Source of the DNA: Aurantibacter_A sp965215845
GTDB taxonomy: Bacteria > Bacteroidota > Bacteroidia > Flavobacteriales > Flavobacteriaceae
DNA: 64,000 nucleotides
Assembly (NCBI GenBank): GCA_965215845.1
Contig: CBDCEL010000003.1
Coordinates: 930,001 to 994,000, forward strand
Direction: 5' to 3'
Numbering within the stretch: the stretch's first letter is position 1; each line of letters opens with the position of its first letter. The notes below the pieces were generated by a model, which saw only the letters and a list, made by a program, of their open reading frames with translations, was not told the origin of the DNA and did not search any database. Positions 43,242 to 52,444 of this stretch are shown in pieces. The position numbers were made by a program, and so were the translations under genes.

Positions 43242-44783
43242 TTATAGCGGAATATTGCCGTGCTTTTTCTTCGGTATTTTTACCACTTTATTTTGGATTG
43301 CCGTGAATGCCTTTATCAATTTTCGACGTGTATTTTTTGGAAGAATTACCTCATCAATAAACCCTCTCTGGGCCGCACTGTACGGATTGGCAAATAAATC
43401 GGCATATTCGGCTTCTTTCTCGGCCAATTTTGCCTGGGGGTCGTCTGCGGCACTTATCTCTTTTCTAAAAATAATCTCACTGGCTCCTTTGGCACCCATG
43501 ACCGCGATTTCGGCACCAGGCCAGGCATAGTTGAAATCGGCCCCGATATGTTTTGAGTTCATTACGTCGTAGGCACCGCCATATGCCTTTCGGGTTATGA
43601 CCGTTACTTTCGGAACCGTGGCCTCACTCAGCGCATATAGCAGTTTTGCACCATTCGTAATGATGCCGTTCCATTCTTGATCTGTACCGGGAAGGAAGCC
43701 CGGTACATCGACCAGTACGAGTAGCGGAATATTGAAGCAGTCACAAAACCGGGTAAAACGTGCCGCCTTTTTTGAGCTATCAACATCCAAGACACCGGCC
43801 AGGCTCATGGGCTGGTTGGCGACTATACCGATACTCTTTCCGCCCAAACGGGCAAAACCTACCACAATATTGTCGGCATAGTCCTTATGGATCTCAAAAA
43901 AAGTATCCGTATCGATTATGCCATTGATCACATGGCGCATGTCATAGGGTTGGTTCGGATTATCTGGAACAATACTTTCAAGTACCTCCCGAATTTCATC
44001 ACCCAATTTATAGGGTAAGTCATCGGGGCGATCCTCGCAATTCTGGGGCATATAACTCAAAATTTGTTTGATTTGGTCGATGCATTGAATATCGTTGGCC
44101 GCCGTCAAATGTGTCACTCCAGATTTAGTCGCATGTGTAGAGGCGCCTCCCAATTCTTCGGAAGTGACCTCTTCATTCGTGACTGTTTTTACCACATTGG
44201 GGCCCGTAACGAACATATAACTCGAGTTTTCGACCATAAGGGTAAAATCAGTCATTGCCGGAGAATATACGGCACCACCGGCACACGGACCCATAATTGC
44301 CGATATTTGGGGAACAACACCGGAGGCCATTACATTTCTATGAAATATATCGGCATAACCACCCAAAGAACGTACACCTTCTTGAATACGGGCACCACCA
44401 CTATCATTTAGTCCGACAACCGGTATTCCGATTTTCATGGCCATATCCATAACCTTGCAGATTTTCTCTGCATGGGTTTCCGAAAGGGCACCTCCAAAAA
44501 CAGTAAAATCTTGGGCGAAAACACAGACCTGTCTGCCGTTTATCGTACCAAACCCTGTAACGACGCCATCACCGTAGAATATCTGCTTCTCCATTCCAAA
44601 GTCCTTCGTTCTATGGGTCACCAAAGCGCCCATTTCTTCAAAAGATCCCTCATCCAACAAAAAATGAAGGCGTTCACGGGCCGTCAATTTTCCTTTGGCA
44701 TGCTGTTTATCAATTCGTGCCTGGCCACCTCCCAAACGGGCTTTTGTCAATTTATCTTCTAGAATCCGCTGTTTATTTTCCAT
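43242..44783 (-). CDS. Acyl-CoA (propionyl-CoA) carboxylase, carboxyltransferase subunit
   Basis: 513 residues of the crotonase-fold carboxyltransferase family. GGQARIDKQHAKGKLTARER is a classic N-terminal pattern, GGARIQEGVRSLGGYADIF the acyl-CoA site, and GAYDVMNSKHIGADFNYAWP the C-terminal half. With biotin carboxylase and carrier encoded just upstream it carboxylates propionyl-CoA (or a similar acyl-CoA) to methylmalonyl-CoA. The gap to the mutase small-subunit gene is 25 bases. Length is normal. Confidence 0.93.
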   Translation of the reverse strand: MENKQRILEDKLTKARLGGGQARIDKQHAKGKLTARERLHFLLDEGSFEEMGALVTHRTKDFGMEKQIFYGDGVVTGFGTINGRQVCVFAQDFTVFGGALSETHAEKICKVMDMAMKIGIPVVGLNDSGGARIQEGVRSLGGYADIFHRNVMASGVVPQISAIMGPCAGGAVYSPAMTDFTLMVENSSYMFVTGPNVVKTVTNEEVTSEELGGASTHATKSGVTHLTAANDIQCIDQIKQILSYMPQNCEDRPDDLPYKLGDEIREVLESIVPDNPNQPYDMRHVINGIIDTDTFFEIHKDYADNIVVGFARLGGKSIGIVANQPMSLAGVLDVDSSKKAARFTRFCDCFNIPLLVLVDVPGFLPGTDQEWNGIITNGAKLLYALSEATVPKVTVITRKAYGGAYDVMNSKHIGADFNYAWPGAEIAVMGAKGASEIIFRKEISAADDPQAKLAEKEAEYADLFANPYSAAQRGFIDEVILPKNTRRKLIKAFTAIQNKVVKIPKKKHGNIPL

Positions 44784-44809
44784 AAGTTCTTTAGAATCAA
44801 CTTTCGGTA

Positions 44810-46282
44810 TTACATCCCTCTTTTGTGCCAGTTCGAGGAAACCGTTACCGGGGTCTTAACTATCTTTTGATTTTCCAAATAGAGTTGTAATCCCATCAAG
44901 GCCGCTATCTTTCTTTCCCCTTCATATTGTTTTGCGAGCTGTTCGGGGGAATAATAATTTTTTACAAAATGCGTGTCAAAATTCCCTGAAACAAATGCTT
45001 CATGTTCACAGACAAACTTCCCGAACGACAATGTAGTGGTAACACCTTCCACTTTGTAATTGTCAATCGCCTCTATCATCAACTGTATGGCCTCTTCCCT
45101 ATTCTTTCCGTAGGTTATCAATTTGGAAAGCATTGGGTCATAGTAAATGGGGACCTCCATGCCTTCCTCAAAACCATCATCAACACGAATACCTTCCCCT
45201 ACCGGTATTCGATAGGTAGATAGGGTGCCTATGCTCGGCATAAAATCCTCCAAGGGATCTTCGGCATACACCCTGAGCTCTACCGCATGGCCATTTATCG
45301 TCAAGTCTTCTTGTTTTATTTCAAGTTTTTCGCCCCGGGCTACTTTGATCTGTAGTTCTACCAAATCGACACCTGAAATCAGTTCAGTTACTGGATGTTC
45401 TACCTGCAACCTGGTGTTCATTTCCAAAAAATAAAAATCCATGTTTCCGTCTAACAAAAACTCCACTGTACCCGCCCCCACGTAGTCACAAGCTTTGGCC
45501 ACATCGACGGCGGCTTCACCCATTGCTTTTCGCATCTCAGGAGTCAATACGGACGAAGGGGCCTCTTCCACAACTTTTTGATGTCGGCGTTGTATGCTAC
45601 ATTCCCTTTCAAAAAAATGTAGCACATTGCCATGTGTATCCGCCATTACTTGAATTTCAATATGTCTTGGGGAGCCCACATACTTTTCGATGAAAACAGA
45701 TCCGTCGCCAAAGGCGGCGGTAGCTTCCCCGATGGCACGATTCATCTGTTCCTCCAAATTCTTTGAATCATCCACAATTCGCATGCCCTTGCCCCCACCG
45801 CCGGCAGCTGCCTTTATTAAAATGGGGAAACCGATTTTTTTTGCGATTTTCTTTGCAAGGGCCACATCGGTTATGGCCTCATCAATACCTGGAACCATAG
45901 GAATATTATACCCCTTTACCGCTTCCTTGGCCTCCAACTTGTTACCCATAACCTTTATTGCATGGGGCTTCGGGCCGATAAAGGTAATGCCTGCATCCTC
46001 CACCATTTTGGCAAAGACCGCGTTTTCGCTCAAAAATCCATAACCAGGATGAATACCTTCCGCGCCTGTGTTTTTGGCAGCTTCCAGTACCTTCTCCATT
46101 ACCAGATACGATTCAGATGAAGGTGCCTTGCCCAAAAGAACTGCCTCATCGGCGAATTTGACATGAGGGGAATGACGATCTACTTCTGAATAGACCGCTA
46201 CGGTCTTGATTCCCATTTTGCGGGCCGTTTTCATAACCCTCATGGCAATTTCACCACGATTTGCAATCAGTATTTTTTTCAT
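44810..46282 (-). CDS. Biotin carboxylase subunit of acyl-CoA carboxylase
   Basis: 490 residues: the N-terminal MKKILIANRGEIAMRVMKT, the ATP-grasp loop KAAAGGGGKGMRIV and FLEMNTRLQVEHPVTEL are all in place. It uses ATP and bicarbonate to carboxylate biotin on the carrier protein. It lacks a biotin domain of its own; the separate carrier is the preceding gene, as in the ACC/PCC set of many Bacteroidota. The extra tail of about 40 residues (IAALMGLQLYLENQKIVKTP) is common in this three-gene arrangement. Confidence 0.93.
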   Translation of the reverse strand: MKKILIANRGEIAMRVMKTARKMGIKTVAVYSEVDRHSPHVKFADEAVLLGKAPSSESYLVMEKVLEAAKNTGAEGIHPGYGFLSENAVFAKMVEDAGITFIGPKPHAIKVMGNKLEAKEAVKGYNIPMVPGIDEAITDVALAKKIAKKIGFPILIKAAAGGGGKGMRIVDDSKNLEEQMNRAIGEATAAFGDGSVFIEKYVGSPRHIEIQVMADTHGNVLHFFERECSIQRRHQKVVEEAPSSVLTPEMRKAMGEAAVDVAKACDYVGAGTVEFLLDGNMDFYFLEMNTRLQVEHPVTELISGVDLVELQIKVARGEKLEIKQEDLTINGHAVELRVYAEDPLEDFMPSIGTLSTYRIPVGEGIRVDDGFEEGMEVPIYYDPMLSKLITYGKNREEAIQLMIEAIDNYKVEGVTTTLSFGKFVCEHEAFVSGNFDTHFVKNYYSPEQLAKQYEGERKIAALMGLQLYLENQKIVKTPVTVSSNWHKRGM

Positions 46283-46324
46283 TTATTCAGAATTTGGTTT
46301 CCGGCCTCCCTTTCTACCATTGTA

Positions 46325-46804
46325 CTACTCCATTTCTACGATCAACTGTCCCTTTTCGACAGTGTCATCCTTTTTTACCTCAACGGATTTGACTATACCA
46401 TCACCTTGTGAAAGAATGATATTTTCCATCTTCATCGCCGACAGTATCAAAAGAGGAGTTCCTTCGGTAATCTCCTGACCTTCTTCAACCATGACATCAA
46501 CAATCAAGCCGGGCATGGGCGCCCTTATTGAATTGACCTTTTGGGCGGTCACTGCCAACAACCCCATTTTTTTGACGCGTTGGTCATACTCGTCATCGAT
46601 CTTAATATTGTATGTGTTTCCGTTTACCGATAAGGTCAAGGTCTTGCTTAAGAAATCGGAGTCCAAAACCTGTACTTCATGTGCTTGATCCGCTACTAGA
46701 AGATGGAAGCTGGAGTCATCGATATTAATGCTATCCAACCCATTTACATCTTTTTTCGTCAAAGCGATTTCCTCACCGTTAACCGTAATCAAGTAGTTCG
46801 TCAT
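46325..46804 (-). CDS. Biotin carboxyl carrier protein of acyl-CoA carboxylase
   Basis: 159 residues. The C-terminal biotinyl domain (about 92-159) shows APMPGLIVDVMVEEGQ and SAMKMEN, where Lys125 carries biotin. The N-terminal 90 residues are a short strand-rich linker domain. It shuttles carboxybiotin between the biotin carboxylase and carboxyltransferase encoded in the next two genes. It is the first gene of the five-gene propionate operon. Confidence 0.9.
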   Translation of the reverse strand: MTNYLITVNGEEIALTKKDVNGLDSINIDDSSFHLLVADQAHEVQVLDSDFLSKTLTLSVNGNTYNIKIDDEYDQRVKKMGLLAVTAQKVNSIRAPMPGLIVDVMVEEGQEITEGTPLLILSAMKMENIILSQGDGIVKSVEVKKDDTVEKGQLIVEME

Positions 46805-47107
46805 GAAAATATATTAATGAATTGTTGTACTTCGAGATTATTCGAGCTGGGTCAACTGGTCTCTGCTTGAATAATTGCCCAAAATAAGTGAATCAGAGGT
46901 TGCCAAAACATGACAACGGACATATTTCAAAATCACCTGTGCCTTATTATTAAAGTCGAAATAATTCCAACGGGCAAGCCCATTTAAATTCTCAAAACAT
47001 TTCTTTGGGCGATGTCGCCCACGAGTTGGTCAAAACCTTTCTTCCCCGGCGACTAAATATATCAAAAAACCACTTGACCGCATTGATTGATTTTTACCAA
47101 TAGATAA
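46805..47107. other. Intergenic region between the propionate operon and the sulfatase
   Basis: It must carry the promoter of the propionate operon (minus strand) and the 3' end of the sulfatase transcript. I see no clear hairpin, RNA gene or remnant. Confidence 0.35.
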
Positions 47108-48841
47108 TTAGCGGACGTAGCTATAGCTATGCTTTTCGGAATAGGACGTTAACTGATTGTCTTCATCATAAACCCTGATTTTCCAAAAATAAGTTTTGTC
47201 TTCCTCCAATTTCAGGCCCATGTGAGGTATGTTATCGTTGAACGCGTCCCCAACCCTACCACTATTCCAAACATCGCCGATATTACGGTCTATATTTTCT
47301 GAAGAGGAAGCGACCAGTATTTGATATGCAACTTGTTTCACCATGTGGCCAGGTAGTTCCCAACTATAGCTTGGCAATAATACGTTGTCAACGCCCAAGG
47401 GTTTTTCAAATTCAACGCTTAGATTGGTTGGCCCAAGTGAAAATGAATCGCGATGTGAAGCGATCAACTCGTTACATTTTTCCCGAAGTGCAGCAAGGGT
47501 ATCTTTATGATCAATATCCTTAACCAAATTATTGACCTCCAACGGATCGATTTTCAAATTGTAAAGTTCTTCGTGCGACTTGTCGTTAACGTACCGGAAG
47601 TATTTCCATTCTTGGGTTCTCAAACCCTCACTGGGGGGAATTTCATCAAACTCCCATAAATGTTCTATCAAAACGGTATCCCTTTTCAGTAGGACTTCCT
47701 TTCCGCTGACCAAAGGCATAAGGCTCTTGCCCTGCCAGGAGTTCGGATTTTCGACTTTGGCCAAATCCAATATGGTCATGGGTATATCGACATTCAAGGC
47801 CATTTCCCCTATATCTTTATGTTCGCTGACCCTTGGGTCATAAATGATCAGTGGTACCCTAATCGAATTATCGTAAAGCAGCCATTTTCCGGCCAATTGG
47901 CGCTCTCCTAAAAAATATCCGTTATCGCCCATCAAAATGATGACCGTATTCTTATCGAGGTTCTTCATCCTTAATGCTTCCCGAATTCTTCCTATTTCTC
48001 GATCTATCCCCGAGATCATTCTATAGTATCCCTTTATGCTTTGTTGATATTTTTGTGGCGTATCATAGCGCCATCCCCATCTTAGCCTATTGAACCCTTG
48101 TCTCACAAACGCGGGCTGACTTTCAAAATATGTGTCACCTGCCAGTTGTGGGGCGGGAATCGGAACATCTTTCAGTAAGGTATCGCCAACCTTCTGCCAG
48201 TAATATTGTTCTTTTGCCGAATCATGGGCATGGGGGGCACTGAAGCTCAATGAAAGGCAAAATGGTTTTTTCGGGTTGGAATCCATAATAAAATCAACCG
48301 CTTTTTGACCTGTATAGCGGGTAAGGTGAACCGTATCATTACCTATGGTCTTATAAAAATACCCGCGATGGTCGGCGAACTGTCCGTTGCGGTCGTACGA
48401 CTCGTGCACATCGAACTGTTCGCTCAGGTTATCATATTTTACACCATACTTTCCATAAAAAGCAGTTGCATAACCGGCATCTTTCAACAATCTCGGATAG
48501 GACTTCGCCATATATTCCGATCGAATCGCGGTCGATGAAAAACTATATCTGTGCGAACGCTCATAAAGGCCGGTCAAAATACTTGCCCTACTCGCCGAGC
48601 ATATAGGGGTGGTGACTAGGGCTTTGCTGAAGTACGCACCTTCCTTGGCCAGCCGATCCATTTCGGGCGTATGAATTAAATCGTTGCCAGCATATCCAAT
48701 TGCATCAAAACGTTGGTCATCGGTCAAAATAAAGATGATATTGGGCCTTTGCACAATGTCTTCATCGGCTTCCAAACATGAAAAATTGAATAAGACACAA
48801 CTACAACAAACCAAACGCAATAAGAGTTTCAAATCAAACAT
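47108..48841 (-). CDS. Lipoprotein sulfatase (S1 family) with a C-terminal rhamnosidase-N-like domain
   Basis: 577 residues with a lipobox-like NFSC (Cys22). PNIIFILTDDQRFD (Asp41-42 metal ligands) and CSASRASILTG (Cys81 to be converted to formylglycine, Arg85) are the arylsulfatase active site; VIILMGDNGYFLGE and IRVPLIIY follow. It removes sulfate esters from sugars. The last 90 residues (YSWELPG, QVAYQILVASS, DVWNSGRV, KTYFWKIRVYD) match the Fn3-like domain normally found at the N-terminus of alpha-L-rhamnosidases; here it is C-terminal. It is divergent from susC and shares the operator region. Confidence 0.88.
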   Translation of the reverse strand: MFDLKLLLRLVCCSCVLFNFSCLEADEDIVQRPNIIFILTDDQRFDAIGYAGNDLIHTPEMDRLAKEGAYFSKALVTTPICSASRASILTGLYERSHRYSFSSTAIRSEYMAKSYPRLLKDAGYATAFYGKYGVKYDNLSEQFDVHESYDRNGQFADHRGYFYKTIGNDTVHLTRYTGQKAVDFIMDSNPKKPFCLSLSFSAPHAHDSAKEQYYWQKVGDTLLKDVPIPAPQLAGDTYFESQPAFVRQGFNRLRWGWRYDTPQKYQQSIKGYYRMISGIDREIGRIREALRMKNLDKNTVIILMGDNGYFLGERQLAGKWLLYDNSIRVPLIIYDPRVSEHKDIGEMALNVDIPMTILDLAKVENPNSWQGKSLMPLVSGKEVLLKRDTVLIEHLWEFDEIPPSEGLRTQEWKYFRYVNDKSHEELYNLKIDPLEVNNLVKDIDHKDTLAALREKCNELIASHRDSFSLGPTNLSVEFEKPLGVDNVLLPSYSWELPGHMVKQVAYQILVASSSENIDRNIGDVWNSGRVGDAFNDNIPHMGLKLEEDKTYFWKIRVYDEDNQLTSYSEKHSYSYVR

Positions 48842-49160
48842 ATGTTGTTTCTATTCCGTTAACAAAGTGGCAAAACAATATACTTCATAAAACCATTCGG
48901 ATATCAATTTAGTAAATGGATACAGAATATATCTTGCAATTCTTCATAATTGATTTTATAACAATTCGTTGCATATTTAGTTAAATAACCCTCTTAACAC
49001 TTTTTAATAATAAAATGTATCCTTATATTCGTTAACGTTAACGTTTTTATTGTGTACGTTAACGCACGTCAGAAATTTCAGTGAATTGTGATTATACAAT
49101 TCAAAGACAAGGTAACTGGATTCCATATCCAGAATTATTAATCCTCAAACAAAAAACACT
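48842..49160. other. Divergent control region between sulfatase and SusC
   Basis: AT-rich. TATATTCG (49024-49031) is a near-consensus -7 box directly followed by the LacI-type operator, so a bound repressor would block it. No other feature is visible. Confidence 0.4.
49030..49064. promoter_or_regulatory. LacI-type operators upstream of susC
   Basis: CGTTAACGTTAACG at 49030-49043 is two overlapping copies of the palindrome CGTTAACG. A third copy lies at 49057-49064 inside the near-palindrome GTGTACGTTAACGCAC. The first element is base-for-base the same as 59880-59893. LacI-family regulators typically bind such palindromes, and one (54218-55249) is encoded in the locus. Confidence 0.75.
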
Positions 49161-49183
49161 ATGACGCAAACAAATAAGAGTCC

Positions 49184-49309
49184 ATGAAAAAACTACCGGC
49201 TTCATATTCGACCACAACCAATTCAGTTTTGAGTCTTTTTGCTACAGCAAAAGTCGGGTCTTTTAAGAAATCAGGAGAACTACAATTAACTAACTTAATA
49301 TCTATATGA
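49184..49309 (+). CDS. Possible leader peptide upstream of SusC (41 residues)
   Basis: ATG to TGA in one frame. The stop is followed by a single T and then the SusC ATG. Eight codons upstream another tiny frame (49161-49187, MTQTNKSP) ends in an ATGA overlap with this one. No Shine-Dalgarno sequence is clear. The peptide begins MKKLPASYSTTTNS and has no recognisable motif, so this may be chance; coupling of the three frames is the reason to list it. Confidence 0.25.
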   Translation: MKKLPASYSTTTNSVLSLFATAKVGSFKKSGELQLTNLISI

Positions 49310-49310
49310 T

Positions 49311-52300
49311 ATGAAAAAAATACTTTTTAATATGCCGGTTCCCATAATCAGGAGTTGTTTGACATTGCTTATCTGCTGTTTTATAGGGATGACTTCTGTT
49401 TATGCAGACGAGGTAATTGGCAAGAATAAATCTTCACTTGAAGAATTACAATCGACGGTGACCGGCACCATAACCGATGAAAACGGAATACCTCTATCAG
49501 GTGCCAGTGTCGTTGTCAAAGGCACCACCACCGGGGTCGCCGCAGATTTTGACGGAAATTACTCGATCAATGTGGCCTCAGACGGAGTACTTGTCTTTAG
49601 TTATGTGGGCTATGCCACGCAAGAAATTTCAGTTAACGGAAGAACCACTATCAACCTGTCATTGGAACCCGATGCATCTCAATTGGAAGAGATAGTTTTA
49701 GTCGGTTATGGTACCCAGAAGAAAGGAGAGGTAACCGGTTCGATAGAGACTGTTACGGCCGAGCAATTGAGTATTGTTCAGGTGGCCAGTACCATTGACG
49801 CCATTAAGGGTCAAGTAGCCGGTGTCGATGTTCAATCCACGGGGGGGCGACCTGGTCAGAATCCAACGGTAAGAATACGGGGTAGAAGATCGATTAGCGC
49901 ATCTAACGACCCACTTTATGTTGTGGATGGTATACCATTGATCGATGGGCCAAGTTCCATGGCGGACATCAATCCTGACGATATTGCTTCGATGCAAGTA
50001 TTAAAAGATGCGGCGGCAACGGCCGTCTATGGTTCAAGAGGGGCCAATGGCGTAATTCTGGTTTCGACCAATCGAGGCCGGGTCGGAAAGACCAAAGTCA
50101 CTTACAGCAGCCGATATGGCGTCACATCTGCGACTCGTTTGGTTGATATGATGAACGGTGCCGAATTCGCTGCCTTAAAAAGAGAGTCAAGACGTGTGGG
50201 ATGGAACGGGACCATTCCGCAGGACACCGAAGTGTTCTTAGACCCCATTGAGCTTGAATCAATTTCGCTGGGCCGTTCGACCGACTATTTAGATCTGGTA
50301 TTGGGCAATGGTTGGCAAACCAATCATCAAATTGGTGTAAGTGGCGGATCGGAAAACACCACCTTTAGTACCTCTATCGGATATTTTAAAGAGCAGGGTA
50401 TTATCAGCAATCAAGATTTCGAACGATTTTCAGGTCGCGTCAACGTAGATCATAAAATCAATGACATTTTCAAAGTGGGTGCCTCTTTTTTGGTCGCCAA
50501 AACAGAACAAAACTGGGGTTCAAATGCGACAATGCAAGAATCTTTGGCGAATAATCCGCTGGGCGTGCCCTATGATGAGAACGGAAATTTGAAATTTTTA
50601 CCGACCAATGATGGTATTCGTACCAATCCCTTGAGTGAATTGGTCGAAGGGGCCTATATAGATGAAAGGCTACAGACTCGGATTTTCGCCCCCATCTATC
50701 TGGATATTAATATTATGGAGGGTCTAAAATGGACCACGACCTTCGGCCCTGATATGCGCATTGGTAGAAGAGGTACCTCATCGGCCAGCTTGACAAATAC
50801 AAATAGAGGAGCGCCAGGTCAAGCCGGTATATTGAATGTCAACGATTTTGGTTATACCCTTGAAAATCTGTTGACATACAACAAGGCGTTGACCGATAGG
50901 CAAAATTTAAAGATAACCTTGCTACAAAGTATCCAGAAATCAAGATTGGAGGCCAATACCGGTAACGTAACCGGCATACCCTATGAATCGCAATCTTTCT
51001 ATAATTTAGGCTCGGCCACCGCAGGAGGCATTTTAGGTTCTAGTCTGATCGAATGGCAGCTTGCTTCATTTATGGGTCGGGTCAATTACGATTTTGATGG
51101 AAAATACTTATTTCAGGCATCACTTAGGGCCGATGGCTCATCAAGGTTGGCACCTGGAAATCAATGGAATTACTTCCCCGGTATTTCGGCCGGTTGGCGA
51201 ATGGACCAAGAAGATTTTCTATTGGATACCTCAATCTCCGAGATGAAATTAAGGGCATCGTATGGCGAGGTCGGCAATACTTCTGTCGATCCGTACCAAA
51301 CCGCAGGAAGGTTGGGCAGCACTGTATATGCCTTCGGAGAAGAACCTGCCCTTGGTTTCGGGCTCAATGAGATTCCAAATGAAGACCTGACCTGGGAAGT
51401 TTCAAAAACATTGGACATTGGTTTGGATTATGGTTTCTTTAATAATCGCCTGGTAGGATCTTTTGACTGGTTCAAAACCAATACCGAAGATTTGCTGCTG
51501 GCCAGAAGTTTGCCATCCACATCTGGGTACGAAAGTGTTCTGCAGAACATCGGTGCGACAAAAACCACCGGATTTGAATTCACGATCAGCGGTGGAATAA
51601 TAGACAATACAGACGATGGATTCAATTGGGATGTTGATTTGAACATTTCCACCTACAAGGAAGAGATTACCGAGTTGGCCTTGAAAGATGAAAATGGAAA
51701 TGCAATAGATGACATTGGCAACGGATGGTTTATCGGCCAACCGATTCAAGTATATTACGACTATGAAAAAATCGGTATTTGGCAGGCCAATGAAGAGGCT
51801 GCTGCTTTGGCCGCTGATAACAAAGTCCCTGGCGAAATCAAATTGAACGACCTAAATGGCGACGGGGTCATTACCCCCGACGATCGTAAAATTATTGGTG
51901 ATGGTGTTCCTGATTTTTATGGAGGTTTCAACAATAAATTCTCGTATAAGGGCTTTGATTTGGGTATTTTCTTTGTGTACAGGCAGGGGCATACCATCAA
52001 TTCAAATTTTCACGCCCAAAATAACTCGCTGTTCGGCCGTTATAATAACCTTGACGTCGATTATTGGACTATTGATAATCCTACAAATGCATTCCCACGA
52101 CCGAACGAGAATCAAGAGAGTCCGAGAAACGGTTCAACACTTCGCTATTTTGATGGTAGTTTTGTCAAACTAAGAAATTTGTCATTGGGCTATAACCTAC
52201 CCGCCTCAATTACCGAAAGACTTGGCATGGAAAAACTACGGCTGTCGGTATCAGGTCAGAACCTATGGTTTATAAGTGATTATGATACCTTCGACCCAGA

Positions 52301-52406
52301 AGTTTCAGAAGATCCGCCCAATCCGGGCGATAATAGTGTATCGTTGAGCAGTGCCGTTGTGCCCAGTACGAAACAGTGGTCGTTATCATTAAATGCCACG
52401 TTTTGA
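49311..52406 (+). CDS. SusC/RagA-family TonB-dependent outer-membrane transporter
   Basis: 1031 residues. A signal segment (about 1-32) is followed by a carboxypeptidase-regulatory-like domain (about 46-120, VTGTITDENGIPLSGASVVVKG and GNYSINV), a TonB-plug domain (about 125-245, LEEIVLVGYGTQKKGEVTGS and VRIRGRRSISASNDPLYVVDGIP) and a 22-stranded barrel to the end (KQWSLSLNATF). It imports oligosaccharides across the outer membrane with the SusD lid encoded next. Two LacI-type operators lie 250-280 bases upstream. Confidence 0.96.
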   Translation: MKKILFNMPVPIIRSCLTLLICCFIGMTSVYADEVIGKNKSSLEELQSTVTGTITDENGIPLSGASVVVKGTTTGVAADFDGNYSINVASDGVLVFSYVGYATQEISVNGRTTINLSLEPDASQLEEIVLVGYGTQKKGEVTGSIETVTAEQLSIVQVASTIDAIKGQVAGVDVQSTGGRPGQNPTVRIRGRRSISASNDPLYVVDGIPLIDGPSSMADINPDDIASMQVLKDAAATAVYGSRGANGVILVSTNRGRVGKTKVTYSSRYGVTSATRLVDMMNGAEFAALKRESRRVGWNGTIPQDTEVFLDPIELESISLGRSTDYLDLVLGNGWQTNHQIGVSGGSENTTFSTSIGYFKEQGIISNQDFERFSGRVNVDHKINDIFKVGASFLVAKTEQNWGSNATMQESLANNPLGVPYDENGNLKFLPTNDGIRTNPLSELVEGAYIDERLQTRIFAPIYLDINIMEGLKWTTTFGPDMRIGRRGTSSASLTNTNRGAPGQAGILNVNDFGYTLENLLTYNKALTDRQNLKITLLQSIQKSRLEANTGNVTGIPYESQSFYNLGSATAGGILGSSLIEWQLASFMGRVNYDFDGKYLFQASLRADGSSRLAPGNQWNYFPGISAGWRMDQEDFLLDTSISEMKLRASYGEVGNTSVDPYQTAGRLGSTVYAFGEEPALGFGLNEIPNEDLTWEVSKTLDIGLDYGFFNNRLVGSFDWFKTNTEDLLLARSLPSTSGYESVLQNIGATKTTGFEFTISGGIIDNTDDGFNWDVDLNISTYKEEITELALKDENGNAIDDIGNGWFIGQPIQVYYDYEKIGIWQANEEAAALAADNKVPGEIKLNDLNGDGVITPDDRKIIGDGVPDFYGGFNNKFSYKGFDLGIFFVYRQGHTINSNFHAQNNSLFGRYNNLDVDYWTIDNPTNAFPRPNENQESPRNGSTLRYFDGSFVKLRNLSLGYNLPASITERLGMEKLRLSVSGQNLWFISDYDTFDPEVSEDPPNPGDNSVSLSSAVVPSTKQWSLSLNATF

Positions 52407-52444
52407 GAAAAAACCGATAGTTTGAATAGTATAATTTAAATATT

